From: Thalassospira xianhensis MCCC 1A02616
GTDB taxonomy: Bacteria; Pseudomonadota; Alphaproteobacteria; Rhodospirillales; Thalassospiraceae
Direction of reading: 5' to 3'
Assembly: GCF_003326475.1 (NCBI RefSeq)
Contig: NZ_JPWA01000006.1
Coordinates: 1 to 64,000, forward strand
Length of the DNA: 64,000 bases
Part shown: positions 8,292 through 17,114 of the stretch, one piece after another
How the letters are laid out: each line of letters begins with the position of its first letter
Numbering within the stretch: position 1 is the first letter of the stretch
Notes under the pieces: model-generated
The model's database searches: none
The model's input: only the letters and a program-made list of their open reading frames with translations
What the model was told of the DNA's origin: nothing
Translations under genes and position numbers: made by a program

Positions 8292-8326
8292 AAAAAGTGA
8301 ATAATCGGGCTGATTATTCACTTTTT
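8292..8326. terminator. Perfect 15-bp inverted repeat
   Basis: AAAAAGTGAATAATC and GATTATTCACTTTTT flank a GGGCT loop. With A and T tracts at the ends it fits a bidirectional, low-GC terminator for the acetyltransferase gene ending at 8393. Because it lies about 200 bp upstream of dctP it could instead be an operator for that operon. I see no other element in 8097-8392. Confidence 0.6.
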
Positions 8327-8392
8327 CTACGCAATCTGGCATGCCAGAAAAGCGGTTTTGAATACAGAATACGGGAATCGTTCACCTGCGCG

Positions 8393-8932
8393 TTAATTGG
8401 CAAGCCGCTTATACATCACCGTCGTTGCGCTCAGCTTTTCGGAAAACGGATCGCGGGCATAGGCCGGGATCACGCCCGCCGTTTCAAAACCGAGCGAGGC
8501 ATAAAGCGGCTCGGCACTGTCGCCTGTTCTCGTATCAAGTGTCAGCAGGTGACGCCTCTGTTCAAACGCCCGGCTCTCAAGCGCCTCCATCAGTTTCCGC
8601 GCAATGCCCATGCGGCGATAGTGCGGATGCACCATCAGTTTGCAGACCTCGCCACGATGGACCTGATTGGGCATGGTGGCGCAATCAAGCTGCACGGTTC
8701 CGACCACCTTGCTGCCGTCTAACAGCGCCACGAACAGATCGCGTCTGCCGCCCCGCATCGCAGGCAGAACCATGTCGCGCCAGAAGCCAATTGCGGCGGC
8801 GGCATCAAACGGCTCGATAAATCCGATGCTGGCCCCGTCATGCACGCAGGCATGCAGCATCTCGCCAAACGCCTCCAGGTGGCTTTCAAGCTGATCGGCG
8901 TCAAAGCTTGCAATGGTGATCTTGTCGCTCAT
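8393..8932 (-). CDS. GNAT family N-acetyltransferase
   Basis: A 179-residue acetyltransferase of the GNAT superfamily. The acetyl-CoA pyrophosphate-binding motif A is visible as CKLMVHPHYRRMGIARKLMEALE (RRMGIA loop), followed by LLTLDTRTG and YASLGFETAG, the usual C-terminal GNAT elements. The acceptor substrate is unknown. It lies 21 bp downstream of an XRE-cupin regulator on the same strand and is probably co-transcribed with it. Confidence 0.87.
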   Translation of the reverse strand: MSDKITIASFDADQLESHLEAFGEMLHACVHDGASIGFIEPFDAAAAIGFWRDMVLPAMRGGRRDLFVALLDGSKVVGTVQLDCATMPNQVHRGEVCKLMVHPHYRRMGIARKLMEALESRAFEQRRHLLTLDTRTGDSAEPLYASLGFETAGVIPAYARDPFSEKLSATTVMYKRLAN

Positions 8933-8953
8933 TTTTTTGGGGGCCTCATACTT

Positions 8954-9499
8954 TCATACGATGAAAAGGTGATAGATCGCGCCTTTATCGGCGGGGGCTT
9001 CAAAGCTGCTGGGGCCTGAAAGCCGGTATCGCAGGCAATCCCCGACATTCAGCACATAGGCCTTGCCTTCCACCGTGATATGCAGTTGCCCTGCCAGCAT
9101 CACCAGATGATGTTCAAGCCCTGGGCGTGGTGATCCCTCGTATTCGATCCGTGCGCCGGGATCGAGTTCGCATTCGATGACTTCCGCCATCAGCCCCTGC
9201 GCGGGTGGCGAAACCGTCCGTCGGAAAAAACCGGTCTCCAGGTCGGCCCAGGTCCGCTGCAAACCGCGATAAACAAGCGGTTTGAACTCGTCCTCGACCA
9301 TCTGTATCAGGCGCGACATCGGCAGGCCATAGGCGGCACAAAGCTTGCCCAGAACATGCGCTGTCGGACTGACCTCGCCATTCTCAAGCCGCGACAGGCT
9401 GGCCCGGCTGACGTCACTGCGTGCGGCCAGCTCCTCAAGCGACCATCCCCGCTCCGCCCGCAACGCCCCCAACCGCTCCGCAATCCTCCGATCCATCAT
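8954..9499 (-). CDS. XRE family regulator with C-terminal cupin domain
   Basis: A 181-residue protein with an N-terminal lambda-repressor-type HTH (residues about 8-62: LGALRAERGWSLEELAARSD, then SRASLSRLENGEVSPT) and a C-terminal cupin barrel (about 110-181, with RPGLEHHLVMLAG and VLNVGDCLRY). Such proteins usually sense a small metabolite and control a linked metabolic or uptake operon. GAGGTG lies 8 bp before the ATG at 9499. A palindrome 24 bp upstream suggests autoregulation. Confidence 0.9.
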   Translation of the reverse strand: MMDRRIAERLGALRAERGWSLEELAARSDVSRASLSRLENGEVSPTAHVLGKLCAAYGLPMSRLIQMVEDEFKPLVYRGLQRTWADLETGFFRRTVSPPAQGLMAEVIECELDPGARIEYEGSPRPGLEHHLVMLAGQLHITVEGKAYVLNVGDCLRYRLSGPSSFEAPADKGAIYHLFIV

Positions 9500-9522
9500 C
9501 CCATCACCTCAAATTCGACAAC

Positions 9523-9539
9523 ATGGGAATTAATCCCAT
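9523..9539. promoter_or_regulatory. Palindromic operator upstream of the XRE-cupin gene
   Basis: ATGGGA-ATTAA-TCCCAT is a 6-5-6 palindrome 24 bp upstream of the regulator start. Size and position fit a dimeric XRE protein repressing its own promoter. Confidence 0.65.
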
Positions 9540-9616
9540 ATATGAGAAATCGTCAACGAGAATCGATGTGGTTGTTGGAGGAGGTGGCGTATGGAGCGGG
9601 AGTGGGGGGACTAGGA

Positions 9617-9640
9617 CGAGAACGAGAACGAGAACGAGAA
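9617..9640 (+). repeat. Hexanucleotide repeat in a purine-rich tract
   Basis: Four copies of CGAGAA lie within a longer strand-biased tract, about 9575-9700, that is strongly G/A-rich on the plus strand (GGAGG, GGGGGG, AGGAAGGGAG runs). An open frame through it codes only for Thr-Arg and Glu-Gly-Met-Arg repeats and is unlikely to be a gene. Nothing else is recognisable in 9540-9799. Confidence 0.6.
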
Positions 9641-9799
9641 CAAGGAAGGGAGAATACGAGGAAGGGATGAGGATGAGGAAGGGAGAGGGTCTGTGGGTAG
9701 GCGTGTTGGCCTAGAGGACCTGTTCCAGTTTGGTTTGCGATTCTTGGTGTTCGGGCTGTGGATACGATGGCGGATAGAGGGAAAGGCGCGTGGCGTTTG

Positions 9800-10135
9800 T
9801 TAGGCTTGGGTTAGGTCAAATCCGTCGCGGATCCAGCTTTGCAGGCCGCCTTTGAGGTTCATCACCTTGCAGTCGAGGTGGGGCAAAACGGCGTTGGCGG
9901 CGCCAAAAGATCGTTGTCCGACGGCACAAATGAAGACCAGATCCGTCTCTTTATCGTCGGCAAGGTCGACAAGTGCCGGAATGTCGAAATTCGAGGTCGG
10001 CATATTGATCGCCCCGCTGATATGGCCGGACTTAAATTCGTCGGGTTCGCGGACATCAATCAGGGTCACATTGCCCTGTGCGATCAGGTGATCAAGTTCA
10101 CCACTTTCGACGAAATTCACGCTACCATCGGTCAT
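9800..10135 (-). CDS. Rhodanese-like domain protein
   Basis: A 111-residue single-domain rhodanese, a cytoplasmic sulfurtransferase. The active-site loop is CAVGQRS with Cys70 as the likely persulfide carrier; LIDVREPDEFKSGHISGAINMP is the conserved N-terminal signature and LKGGLQSWIRDGF the C-terminal one. The start at 10135 is chosen because GAAGGGAAG precedes it; a longer frame to 10219 lacks a ribosome-binding site. It stands alone. Confidence 0.9.
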   Translation of the reverse strand: MTDGSVNFVESGELDHLIAQGNVTLIDVREPDEFKSGHISGAINMPTSNFDIPALVDLADDKETDLVFICAVGQRSFGAANAVLPHLDCKVMNLKGGLQSWIRDGFDLTQA

Positions 10136-10794
10136 TCGATACTTCCCTTCGGGGCGGGTTTGGCGCACAGTAGAAAGACAGAACTGATATAATTTTGCTG
10201 TTCGACTGTGCAATTGCAAAATGGGTACGGCGGATGTTTTCCCCGCCCGGGCAAGCTATTCCCGATGTCGGGTCCGGTCACTTTGAATTGATCGTTTCGC
10301 ATGCGTTTTTACCAACAATATTCGGAAGTTGGGCATTGCGGAATGAAACCGGAAGCCCCACGTCAAAGGGACAAGGTTACAGGAGCAGACCATATCCGGG
10401 TGCATTCACCGGCAACGTCTGCCCGCAACAAAAAGTGACTTTTGGCCGCCGCATGCCGGGGCTGCAAAATTTCCATCGCTGGTTGCAAATATTGCAAGCC
10501 ATTCTAAAAAGTCATCAAAGCCGTTTTCTTTGCCAATATCTGGCAGACCTTTAAACGAACCTTAAATAAAGTTCATTAGTTTATTTACTCACCGCCCGCT
10601 TAAACGAGATGTTTATTTCGGGCGTAGACAGAATGAACGGCGGCTATTTTCAATGCCACCGCAGTGCAGCAAAATCCGCCGCACTCATACAACAGGATCG
10701 GGCCCCGCCATCTGGCCGGTACGCCCCAAGATCAAAAGAATACAGGAAACGACATCTGACAGAAGTGCGATAACGTTGGAAAGGAGACCGCGCC
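10136..10794. other. 659-bp non-coding region before prkA
   Basis: No supported gene. The right part, 10550-10620, is AT-rich (CTTAAATAAAGTTCATTAG, TTTATTTACTC) and probably holds the prkA promoter. A TTGCAAATATTGCAA palindrome lies at 10483-10497. GGAAAC at 10745 and CGTT at 10774 resemble general-stress sigma elements, but their spacing is too wide. A plus-strand open frame of 119 codons at 10195 has no ribosome-binding site or family features. Confidence 0.5.
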
Positions 10795-12741
10795 ATGGCT
10801 GAAGACAAGGACATCTTCGAGCTGTATGCGGAAGGCTATGACGGAAAACGCGAAACCGAACTAACCATCCGGGACTATCTTAATCTATGTCGCGATGATC
10901 CATCGGCCTACGCCTCCGCAGCCGAGCGGATGATCAAGGCAATCGGCGAACCCGAAATGATCGACACCTCGACCGATTCCCGTCTCGGCCGAATTTTCCT
11001 GAACCGCACCATCAAACGATATCCCGCCTTCGAGGATTTCTTCGGCATGGAAGAAACCATCGAACGGATCGTCGGTTTCTTCAAATACGCAGCCCAGGGC
11101 CTGGAAGAACGCAAACAGGTTCTTTACCTGCTAGGCCCGGTTGGCGGCGGTAAAAGTTCGCTTGCCGAACGGTTAAAGGAACTGATGGAAGTCGAGCCGA
11201 TCTATGTGCTCAAAGCTGGCGATCAGATCAGCCCGGTTTTCGAAAGTCCGCTTGGCCTGTTTAACCCGGCCAAGATGGGTGATGCGATCGAAGACAAATA
11301 CGGCATTCCCAAACGCCGCCTGACCGGGCTTATGTCGCCCTGGGCGGTCAAACGGCTGGACGAGTTTGGTGGCGATCTTTCGAAATTCTCGGTCGTTAAG
11401 CTGATCCCGTCGCGCCTGCGTCAGATTGCGATTGCCAAAACCGAGCCGGGCGATGAGAACAACCAGGATATTTCGTCGCTGGTCGGCAAGGTCGATATCC
11501 GCAAACTTGAATATTACAGCCAGAACGATCCGGATGCGTACAGCTATTCCGGCGGGCTTAACCGCGCCAATCAGGGGCTTCTTGAATTTGTCGAGATGTT
11601 CAAGGCCCCGATCAAGATGCTGCATCCGTTGCTGACGGCAACGCAGGAAAGTAACTATATCGGCACTGAAAACCTTGGTGCGATCCCGTTCCAGGGCCTT
11701 ATTCTGGCGCATTCGAACGAGGCCGAGTGGCAAACCTTCAAGGCCAATAAAAACAACGAGGCCTTTATCGACCGTATCAGCGTGATCAAGGTCCCCTATT
11801 GCCTGCGGGTGACAGAGGAAACACAGATTTACGACAAGCTGTTGCAGGGGTCCGAACTGGAACAGGGGGCATGTGCGCCCGGTACGCTTAAAATGCTGGC
11901 ACAGTTTTCGGTCCTGTCGCGTTTGCAGGAACACGAGAATTCAAACCTGTATTCCAAGATGCGGGTCTATGACGGCGAGACATTGAAAGATGTCGACCCC
12001 AAAGCCAAGTCGATGCAGGAATATCGCGACACCGCCAGCGTCGACGAGGGCATGGACGGCATTTCGACACGGTTTGCCTTCAAGGTGCTTTCGGAAACCT
12101 TCAACCACGACACCCACGAGGTCGCGGCCGACCCGGTCCATCTTATGTATGTGCTGGAACAGGCGATCCGGCGCGAACAATATCCCGAGGAACGCGAGAA
12201 GGATTATATGGATTTCATCAAATCCGAGCTGGCACCGCGCTATGCGGAGTTCATCGGGGCGGAAATCCAGAAGGCCTATCTAGAAAGTTATTCCGATTAC
12301 GGCCAGAACCTGTTTGACCGTTATGTCGCCTATGCCGATGCATGGATCGAGGATCAGGACTTCAAGGATCCAGATACCGGTCAGTTGCTGGATCGGAAAA
12401 TCATCGATCAGGAGCTTTCCAAGATCGAAAAACCGGCGGGTATCGCCAATCCGAAGGATTTCCGTAACGAGGTCGTCAAGTTCGCCCTGCGTGCACGTGC
12501 CAATAACAAGGGCAAGAACCCGGCATGGACGTCTTATGAAAAACTGCGCGAAGTCATCGAAAAACGCATGTTCAGCCAGGTCGAAGACCTGCTGCCGGTG
12601 ATTTCCTTCGGGTCGAAAAAAGACAGCGACACCGAGAAGAAGCATAACGAGTTCGTCAAACGCATGATTGATCGTAACTATACCGAACGTCAGACCCGCC
12701 GTCTGGTCGAATGGTACATGCGTGTCAATAAGGCCGGTTGA
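10795..12741 (+). CDS. prkA: PrkA-type AAA serine protein kinase
   Basis: A 648-residue PrkA/YeaG protein. The N-terminal AAA domain has Walker A GPVGGGKSS at about residues 114-122 and a P-loop NTPase core through about residue 400; the C-terminal part matches the PrkA kinase-like domain. In E. coli YeaG acts with YeaH in nutrient-starvation and stress survival. AAAGGAGACC precedes the ATG. It heads the prkA-yeaH-spoVR cluster, a conserved stress module, and a stable hairpin follows the stop codon. Confidence 0.95.
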   Translation: MAEDKDIFELYAEGYDGKRETELTIRDYLNLCRDDPSAYASAAERMIKAIGEPEMIDTSTDSRLGRIFLNRTIKRYPAFEDFFGMEETIERIVGFFKYAAQGLEERKQVLYLLGPVGGGKSSLAERLKELMEVEPIYVLKAGDQISPVFESPLGLFNPAKMGDAIEDKYGIPKRRLTGLMSPWAVKRLDEFGGDLSKFSVVKLIPSRLRQIAIAKTEPGDENNQDISSLVGKVDIRKLEYYSQNDPDAYSYSGGLNRANQGLLEFVEMFKAPIKMLHPLLTATQESNYIGTENLGAIPFQGLILAHSNEAEWQTFKANKNNEAFIDRISVIKVPYCLRVTEETQIYDKLLQGSELEQGACAPGTLKMLAQFSVLSRLQEHENSNLYSKMRVYDGETLKDVDPKAKSMQEYRDTASVDEGMDGISTRFAFKVLSETFNHDTHEVAADPVHLMYVLEQAIRREQYPEEREKDYMDFIKSELAPRYAEFIGAEIQKAYLESYSDYGQNLFDRYVAYADAWIEDQDFKDPDTGQLLDRKIIDQELSKIEKPAGIANPKDFRNEVVKFALRARANNKGKNPAWTSYEKLREVIEKRMFSQVEDLLPVISFGSKKDSDTEKKHNEFVKRMIDRNYTERQTRRLVEWYMRVNKAG

Positions 12742-12767
12742 GCCCCAAGCTGCGGCTTTGCCGACCC

Positions 12768-12802
12768 GCACCGGGCGGTTTGTCCCCTTGTCCGCCCGGT
12801 GC
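12768..12802 (+). terminator. Intercistronic hairpin between prkA and yeaH
   Basis: GCACCGGGCGG and CCGCCCGGTGC form a perfect 11-bp GC-rich stem around a 13-nt loop. There is no T run, so an mRNA-stabilising or attenuating role is more likely than full termination. Confidence 0.6.
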
Positions 12803-12888
12803 ACCGAGTTCCCGGTCGACGGTTTTCCAACGAGCCGCCGGCCGGGGTTCTCGAAACGACAGATGCGCAAGCAAGGATGTGATTGCCC

Positions 12889-14238
12889 ATGCTTTATATC
12901 GTCGACCGCCGCAAGAACCCGAAAGGCAAAAGCCTTGGCAACCGGCAGCGCTTTATGCGGCGTGCCAAAGCACAGATCAAAAAAGCAGTAGAAGACACCA
13001 TCCGCACCCGCGGCATCACCGATATCAATAGCGGCGATTCCATCACCATCCCGGGCAAGACCCTGCATGAACCGGGCTTCCATCACGCGCGACGCGGCGG
13101 GGATCGTAATTATGTCCTGCCCGGCAATAAAAAGTTTGTCCCTGGCGACCGGATCGCGCGTCCGCAAAGTGGTGATGGCGGTGCGGGCGGATCACAAGCC
13201 AGCCCCGATGGCGACGGTGAAGACGAATTTCAGTTCACCCTGTCGCGTGACGAGTTCCTTGATATCTTTTTCGAAGATCTGGAACTGCCCGACCTTTTGA
13301 AAAAAAGCCTGAAACAGACCACCGCCTTTCGCACGGCGCGCGCGGGTTTTTCATCGGACGGAACGCCCGCCAACCTTAGCCTTGTGCGCACGATGCGCAA
13401 TTCTCTGGCGCGCCGGATTGGCCTGCGCCGCCCGAAAACCGCCGAAATCCGCGACCTTGAAGAAAAAATCGCCGCCCTTCAGGCCAAGGCCGAAAAACGC
13501 CCGTCCGGCAAACTGACCAAGCCCGATGAGGATACCCTTCACATGTTGCTGGCCGATCTTGAAGAAGCCAAGCGCCGCATGAAGGCGATCCCGTTCATTG
13601 ATCCCATCGACACGCGATACAACCAGTTTCAGCAAATCCCCGATCCGAATACCCAGGCCGTCATGTTCTGTCTGATGGATGTGTCGGGATCGATGTCCGA
13701 ACAGATGAAGGAACTGGCGAAACGGTTCTTCATGCTGCTGCATCTGTTTTTGCATCGCCGCTACGAACATGTCGATGTGGTGTTTATCCGCCATACATCG
13801 CGGGCAGCCGAGGTGGATGAAGAAACATTTTTCTATTCACGCGAAACCGGCGGCACCATCGTTTCCACCGCGTTAGAGGAAATGAAACGGGTGCTGAAAG
13901 ATCGTTACCCGACCGATCAGTGGAACATCTATGCCGCGCAGGCATCGGACGGGGACAATTATTCCAATGACGGGGCGAAATGCACGGCGTTGCTGGCCGA
14001 GGACCTTTTGCCGAAATGCCAGTATTACGCCTATATCGAAATCACCGACGAGCGCGAGGCCGAGATTTTTTCGTCCGCCGAAGGAGAAACCGCCCTTTGG
14101 AAGGCCTATGCCCCGGTTGCCCGCGCCAATGCGCGATTTGCCCTTAAACGGGTAACCAAGGCCGCCGATATCTTCCCGGTCTTCCGGGAACTGTTTGCCA
14201 AGAACCGTGCAGAAAAACTAAGCGGGGTCAAAGGATGA
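12889..14238 (+). CDS. yeaH: YeaH/YhbH family protein (DUF444)
   Basis: A 449-residue DUF444 protein that accompanies PrkA in many proteobacteria. The N-terminus is basic (DRRKNPKGKSLGNRQRFMRR), a Gly-rich linker lies near residues 95-110, and the C-terminal half is a von Willebrand A-like domain with the MIDAS motif DVSGSMSE at about residue 264. A coiled segment (EIRDLEEKIAALQAKAEKRP) precedes it. The ATG at 12889 is preferred to a TTG at 12883. It overlaps spoVR by 4 bp (ATGA), so the two are translationally coupled. Confidence 0.92.
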   Translation: MLYIVDRRKNPKGKSLGNRQRFMRRAKAQIKKAVEDTIRTRGITDINSGDSITIPGKTLHEPGFHHARRGGDRNYVLPGNKKFVPGDRIARPQSGDGGAGGSQASPDGDGEDEFQFTLSRDEFLDIFFEDLELPDLLKKSLKQTTAFRTARAGFSSDGTPANLSLVRTMRNSLARRIGLRRPKTAEIRDLEEKIAALQAKAEKRPSGKLTKPDEDTLHMLLADLEEAKRRMKAIPFIDPIDTRYNQFQQIPDPNTQAVMFCLMDVSGSMSEQMKELAKRFFMLLHLFLHRRYEHVDVVFIRHTSRAAEVDEETFFYSRETGGTIVSTALEEMKRVLKDRYPTDQWNIYAAQASDGDNYSNDGAKCTALLAEDLLPKCQYYAYIEITDEREAEIFSSAEGETALWKAYAPVARANARFALKRVTKAADIFPVFRELFAKNRAEKLSGVKG

Positions 14239-15842
14239 CCGAGAAACGCACGACCAAAGCGGACATGGAAAAAACAGCCGCATCCGATAGCGCGCCCGGA
14301 CTTCTGTTTTCCGGTGCGGATTGGGATTTCAACACCCTGAAAGCCACCTATGACGCGATTGAGGATATCGCGATCAACGAACTGAAGCTGAATGTCTATC
14401 CCAATCAGGTGGAGGTGATCACATCCGAGCAGATGCTGGATGCCTATTCATCCATCGGCATGCCGTTGATGTATCACCACTGGTCGTTCGGCAAACGGTT
14501 CGTGCGCGACGATGTGATGTATCGCAAGGGATATCAGGGCCTTGCCTATGAGATCGTGATCAATTCCAACCCCTGCATTTCCTATGTGATGGAAGAAAAC
14601 ACCATCGTCATGCAGGCATTGGTGATTGCCCATGCGGCATTTGGCCATAACCATTTCTTCAAGAACAATTACCTGTTCAAACAATGGACCGATGCGGAAG
14701 GCATCCTTGATTATCTGCAATTTGCCAAACGCTATATCGCCAAGTGCGAGGACAGGTACGGCTTTGATGCGGTCGAACGGGTTCTGGATGCGGCACATGC
14801 CCTGATGGAACAGGGGGTAAACCGGTATTCGCACCCGGAAAAACCCAATCTGGCCGAGGAACTTGAGCGCGAACGCGAACGCGCGAAATACGAGGATGAG
14901 ACCTATAACGATCTGTGGCGCACCCTGCCCCAGGCCGAAAAGGACGACGAAGACCTTGATGAAATGCGCCGGAAAATGCGGATGGAAGAACGCCGAGCGC
15001 AGTTTGGCCTGCCAGAAGAAAACCTGCTTTATTTTCTGGAAAAAAATGCCCCGTCCATGCAGCTCTGGGAACGCGAGATTTTGCGGATCGTGCGCAATAT
15101 CGGGCAGTATTTCTATCCGCAGAAACAGACCAAGATGATGAATGAAGGCTGTGCGTGCTATGTGCATTACGCGATCATGAACAGCCTGTATGACAAGGGC
15201 CTGATTTCCGAAGGTGCGATGATGGAATTCATCGATTACCATTCGCGCGTCGTGTTTCAGGCCGAATATGATGATCCGCGCTATTCCGGGTTCAATCCCT
15301 ATGCGCTTGGCTTTGCCATGATGCAGGACATTCACCGCATCTGTGTCGACCCGACCGAGGAAGACCGCAAATGGTTCCCCGATATTGCGGGCAATAATGA
15401 GCCGATCGAAACCCTGAAAGAAGCATGGGCGCATTACCGCGATGAAAGCTTCATCCTGCAGTTCCTGTCGCCCAAACTGATGCGCGACATGCGGATGTTC
15501 CTGATCGAGGATCTGAGTTCCAGCCCGCATCTGGAAGTCGCGGCCATCCATGACGACAATGGATATCGCAAGGTGCGCCGGGCCTTGGCGCGCATGCATG
15601 ATATTTCAGTCCGCGAACCGGACATGCAGGTGGTGGATGTTGATATTCGTGGCAACCGGCAGCTTTACATCCAGCATACCGAACATGACGGTATCCGGCT
15701 TGAAAAGTCCGAAGCGGAAATGACGCTGGGCTATATCGGGCAGTTGTGGGGATATGGTGTGACATTACAGGCAGTCGACCACGAGACCGGCGAAATCCTG
15801 CATGAAATGGACTATACCCCCGAAGACCTTGCCAACAGCTGA
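14235..15842 (+). CDS. SpoVR/YcgB family protein
   Basis: A 535-residue SpoVR-like protein (YcgB in E. coli). The order YPNQVEVITSEQMLDAY, MPLMYHHWSFGKRF, VIAHAAFGHNHFFKNN and NEGCACYVHYAIMN is characteristic of the family; the His-rich AHAAFGHNHFF segment looks metal-binding-like, but the biochemical role is unknown. Members are needed for spore cortex formation in Bacillus and occur with PrkA and YeaH elsewhere. The ATG overlaps the yeaH stop codon. It is the last gene of the cluster. Confidence 0.93.
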   Translation: MTEKRTTKADMEKTAASDSAPGLLFSGADWDFNTLKATYDAIEDIAINELKLNVYPNQVEVITSEQMLDAYSSIGMPLMYHHWSFGKRFVRDDVMYRKGYQGLAYEIVINSNPCISYVMEENTIVMQALVIAHAAFGHNHFFKNNYLFKQWTDAEGILDYLQFAKRYIAKCEDRYGFDAVERVLDAAHALMEQGVNRYSHPEKPNLAEELERERERAKYEDETYNDLWRTLPQAEKDDEDLDEMRRKMRMEERRAQFGLPEENLLYFLEKNAPSMQLWEREILRIVRNIGQYFYPQKQTKMMNEGCACYVHYAIMNSLYDKGLISEGAMMEFIDYHSRVVFQAEYDDPRYSGFNPYALGFAMMQDIHRICVDPTEEDRKWFPDIAGNNEPIETLKEAWAHYRDESFILQFLSPKLMRDMRMFLIEDLSSSPHLEVAAIHDDNGYRKVRRALARMHDISVREPDMQVVDVDIRGNRQLYIQHTEHDGIRLEKSEAEMTLGYIGQLWGYGVTLQAVDHETGEILHEMDYTPEDLANS

Positions 15843-16175
15843 TCCTGGCATTACCGCAGTTTAGCCGCCCCAGAATCCGATCCGTTTCGTTGGAGCACGG
15901 CGAAACCGGATTTGCCTTTTTACGCGCCAAAGAAAACCTGAAGCTGTATCAGACAGCAAACTTATCCATCTAAAACCGTGATTTTGGCATAGCCTCACCC
16001 AAAGATTGTGTCTTATCAGCAGATACAATCAACATACTCATAAGTTACTTAATTAATAATGGAAATCAGTTGCATCATTTTAATGCAACTGCATATTACT
16101 TGCGATATTAATTCGAACCGTGCCCGGTGCGGTTTCGAATTCCCGGTTCATAGCGCAAGATGGAAAATCGATCCG
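15843..16175. other. Non-coding region with two leader palindromes
   Basis: The AT-rich stretch 15990-16110 probably contains the promoter of the downstream ABC operon. It holds an inverted repeat AGTTGCAT-N7-ATGCAACT (16068-16090), a likely operator, and a hairpin ATTCGAACCG with CGGTTTCGAAT (16111-16140, one bulged T) 35 nt before the first gene. No coding sequence is supported here. Confidence 0.6.
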
Positions 16176-17114
16176 ATGGCGTCCCGCCTGGCAGCCCGCA
16201 TTGCACATGCTCTTGTTCTGCTGCTTGCCGTTTCGGTTGCGGGCTTTGCCCTGCTGCGATTGATGCCCGGTGATTTTGCCGAAGTCCTGCTGATGGCGCA
16301 GATGGATGGCACCCTACCCGATGCTTCGCAGGTTGCACGATTTGCCGATACGCATGGCCTGAACGATCCGTTGCCGGTGCAGTATCTGCGCTGGCTGGGC
16401 GGGTTGATGCAGGGTGATCTTGGCCTTTCGCTTGTGACCCGCGAGCCGATTATCACCGACATTCTGTTACGGATCGAACAATCGCTGATCCTTGCGATCT
16501 GTGCACTGGCGGTTGCCCTTTTACTCGCGGTGCCGATCGGCATTTTGTGTGCGATTTATCCCGATAGCAAGATTGACCGGGTTGCCGGGATCATCAGCGT
16601 GATCGGCATGTCGATCCCGAATTTCTGGTACTCGCTGCTGCTTGCCCTGTTGTTTTCGCTTGCGCTGGGCTGGTTGCCGACCGGGGGGCACGGCACATGG
16701 CAGCATGCCATTTTGCCGACCCTTGTGATTGCGACATCCATCACCGGCGTTCTGTCGCGGTTCGTGCGCAGCAGTCTTCTGGAAGAATTATCAAAACCCT
16801 ACATCCGCACCGCACGCGCCAAGGGCGGGCGACGGCGGCGCGTGGTTCTGCATCATGCCATTCCCAATATCGTACCGGGTCTTCTGACATTTTCCGGGCT
16901 GCAATTTGCCCGGATTTTTGATGGCATGATCATTGTTGAAACGCTCTTTGCGTGGCCGGGGATCGGACGGTATCTGGTGGAATCGCTGCTTAATCGTGAT
17001 TATCCGGCGATACAGGCCTGCTTCCTTCTGATTGCCGCGTCCTACATTCTGGTCAATCTGGTCGTCGATATCACCATATCGGTTTACGATCCCCGAACGC
17101 GCGAGATCGTCTAG
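16176..17114 (+). CDS. ABC transporter permease (DppB/NikB type)
   Basis: A 312-residue permease of the dipeptide/nickel class. Six hydrophobic segments and the DppB signature are visible: FALLRLMPGDF near residue 25, YLRWLGGLMQGDLGLSL, and the EAA-like loop YIRTARAKGGRRRRVVLHHAIPN. The open frame extends to 16059, but the start at 16176 gives the usual MASRLAARIAH N-terminus; the ribosome-binding site is weak, so the start is uncertain. The stop codon abuts the ATG of the second permease. Confidence 0.9.
   Translation: MASRLAARIAHALVLLLAVSVAGFALLRLMPGDFAEVLLMAQMDGTLPDASQVARFADTHGLNDPLPVQYLRWLGGLMQGDLGLSLVTREPIITDILLRIEQSLILAICALAVALLLAVPIGILCAIYPDSKIDRVAGIISVIGMSIPNFWYSLLLALLFSLALGWLPTGGHGTWQHAILPTLVIATSITGVLSRFVRSSLLEELSKPYIRTARAKGGRRRRVVLHHAIPNIVPGLLTFSGLQFARIFDGMIIVETLFAWPGIGRYLVESLLNRDYPAIQACFLLIAASYILVNLVVDITISVYDPRTREIV

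Noticed and set aside
9617..9640. Repeat considered as a CRISPR or VNTR-coded element
   Set aside because: Units are only 6 bp, contiguous and without spacers; no cas genes nearby.
9421..9714. A frame encoding Thr-Arg and Gly-rich repeats through the purine tract
   Set aside because: It is a by-product of the hexanucleotide repeat and overlaps the XRE-cupin gene.
10479..10497. A sigma-54-like TGG...TTGCA sequence upstream of prkA
   Set aside because: The distance between the GG and GC elements is one base too long and flanking bases do not match.
10195..10554. A 119-codon plus-strand frame in the prkA leader
   Set aside because: No ribosome-binding site, no recognisable domain, and codon use unlike the neighbours.
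10745..10777. GGAAAC...CGTT resembling the EcfG general-stress promoter
   Set aside because: Spacing is about 23 bp rather than 16-17, and the second element lies almost at the ribosome-binding site.
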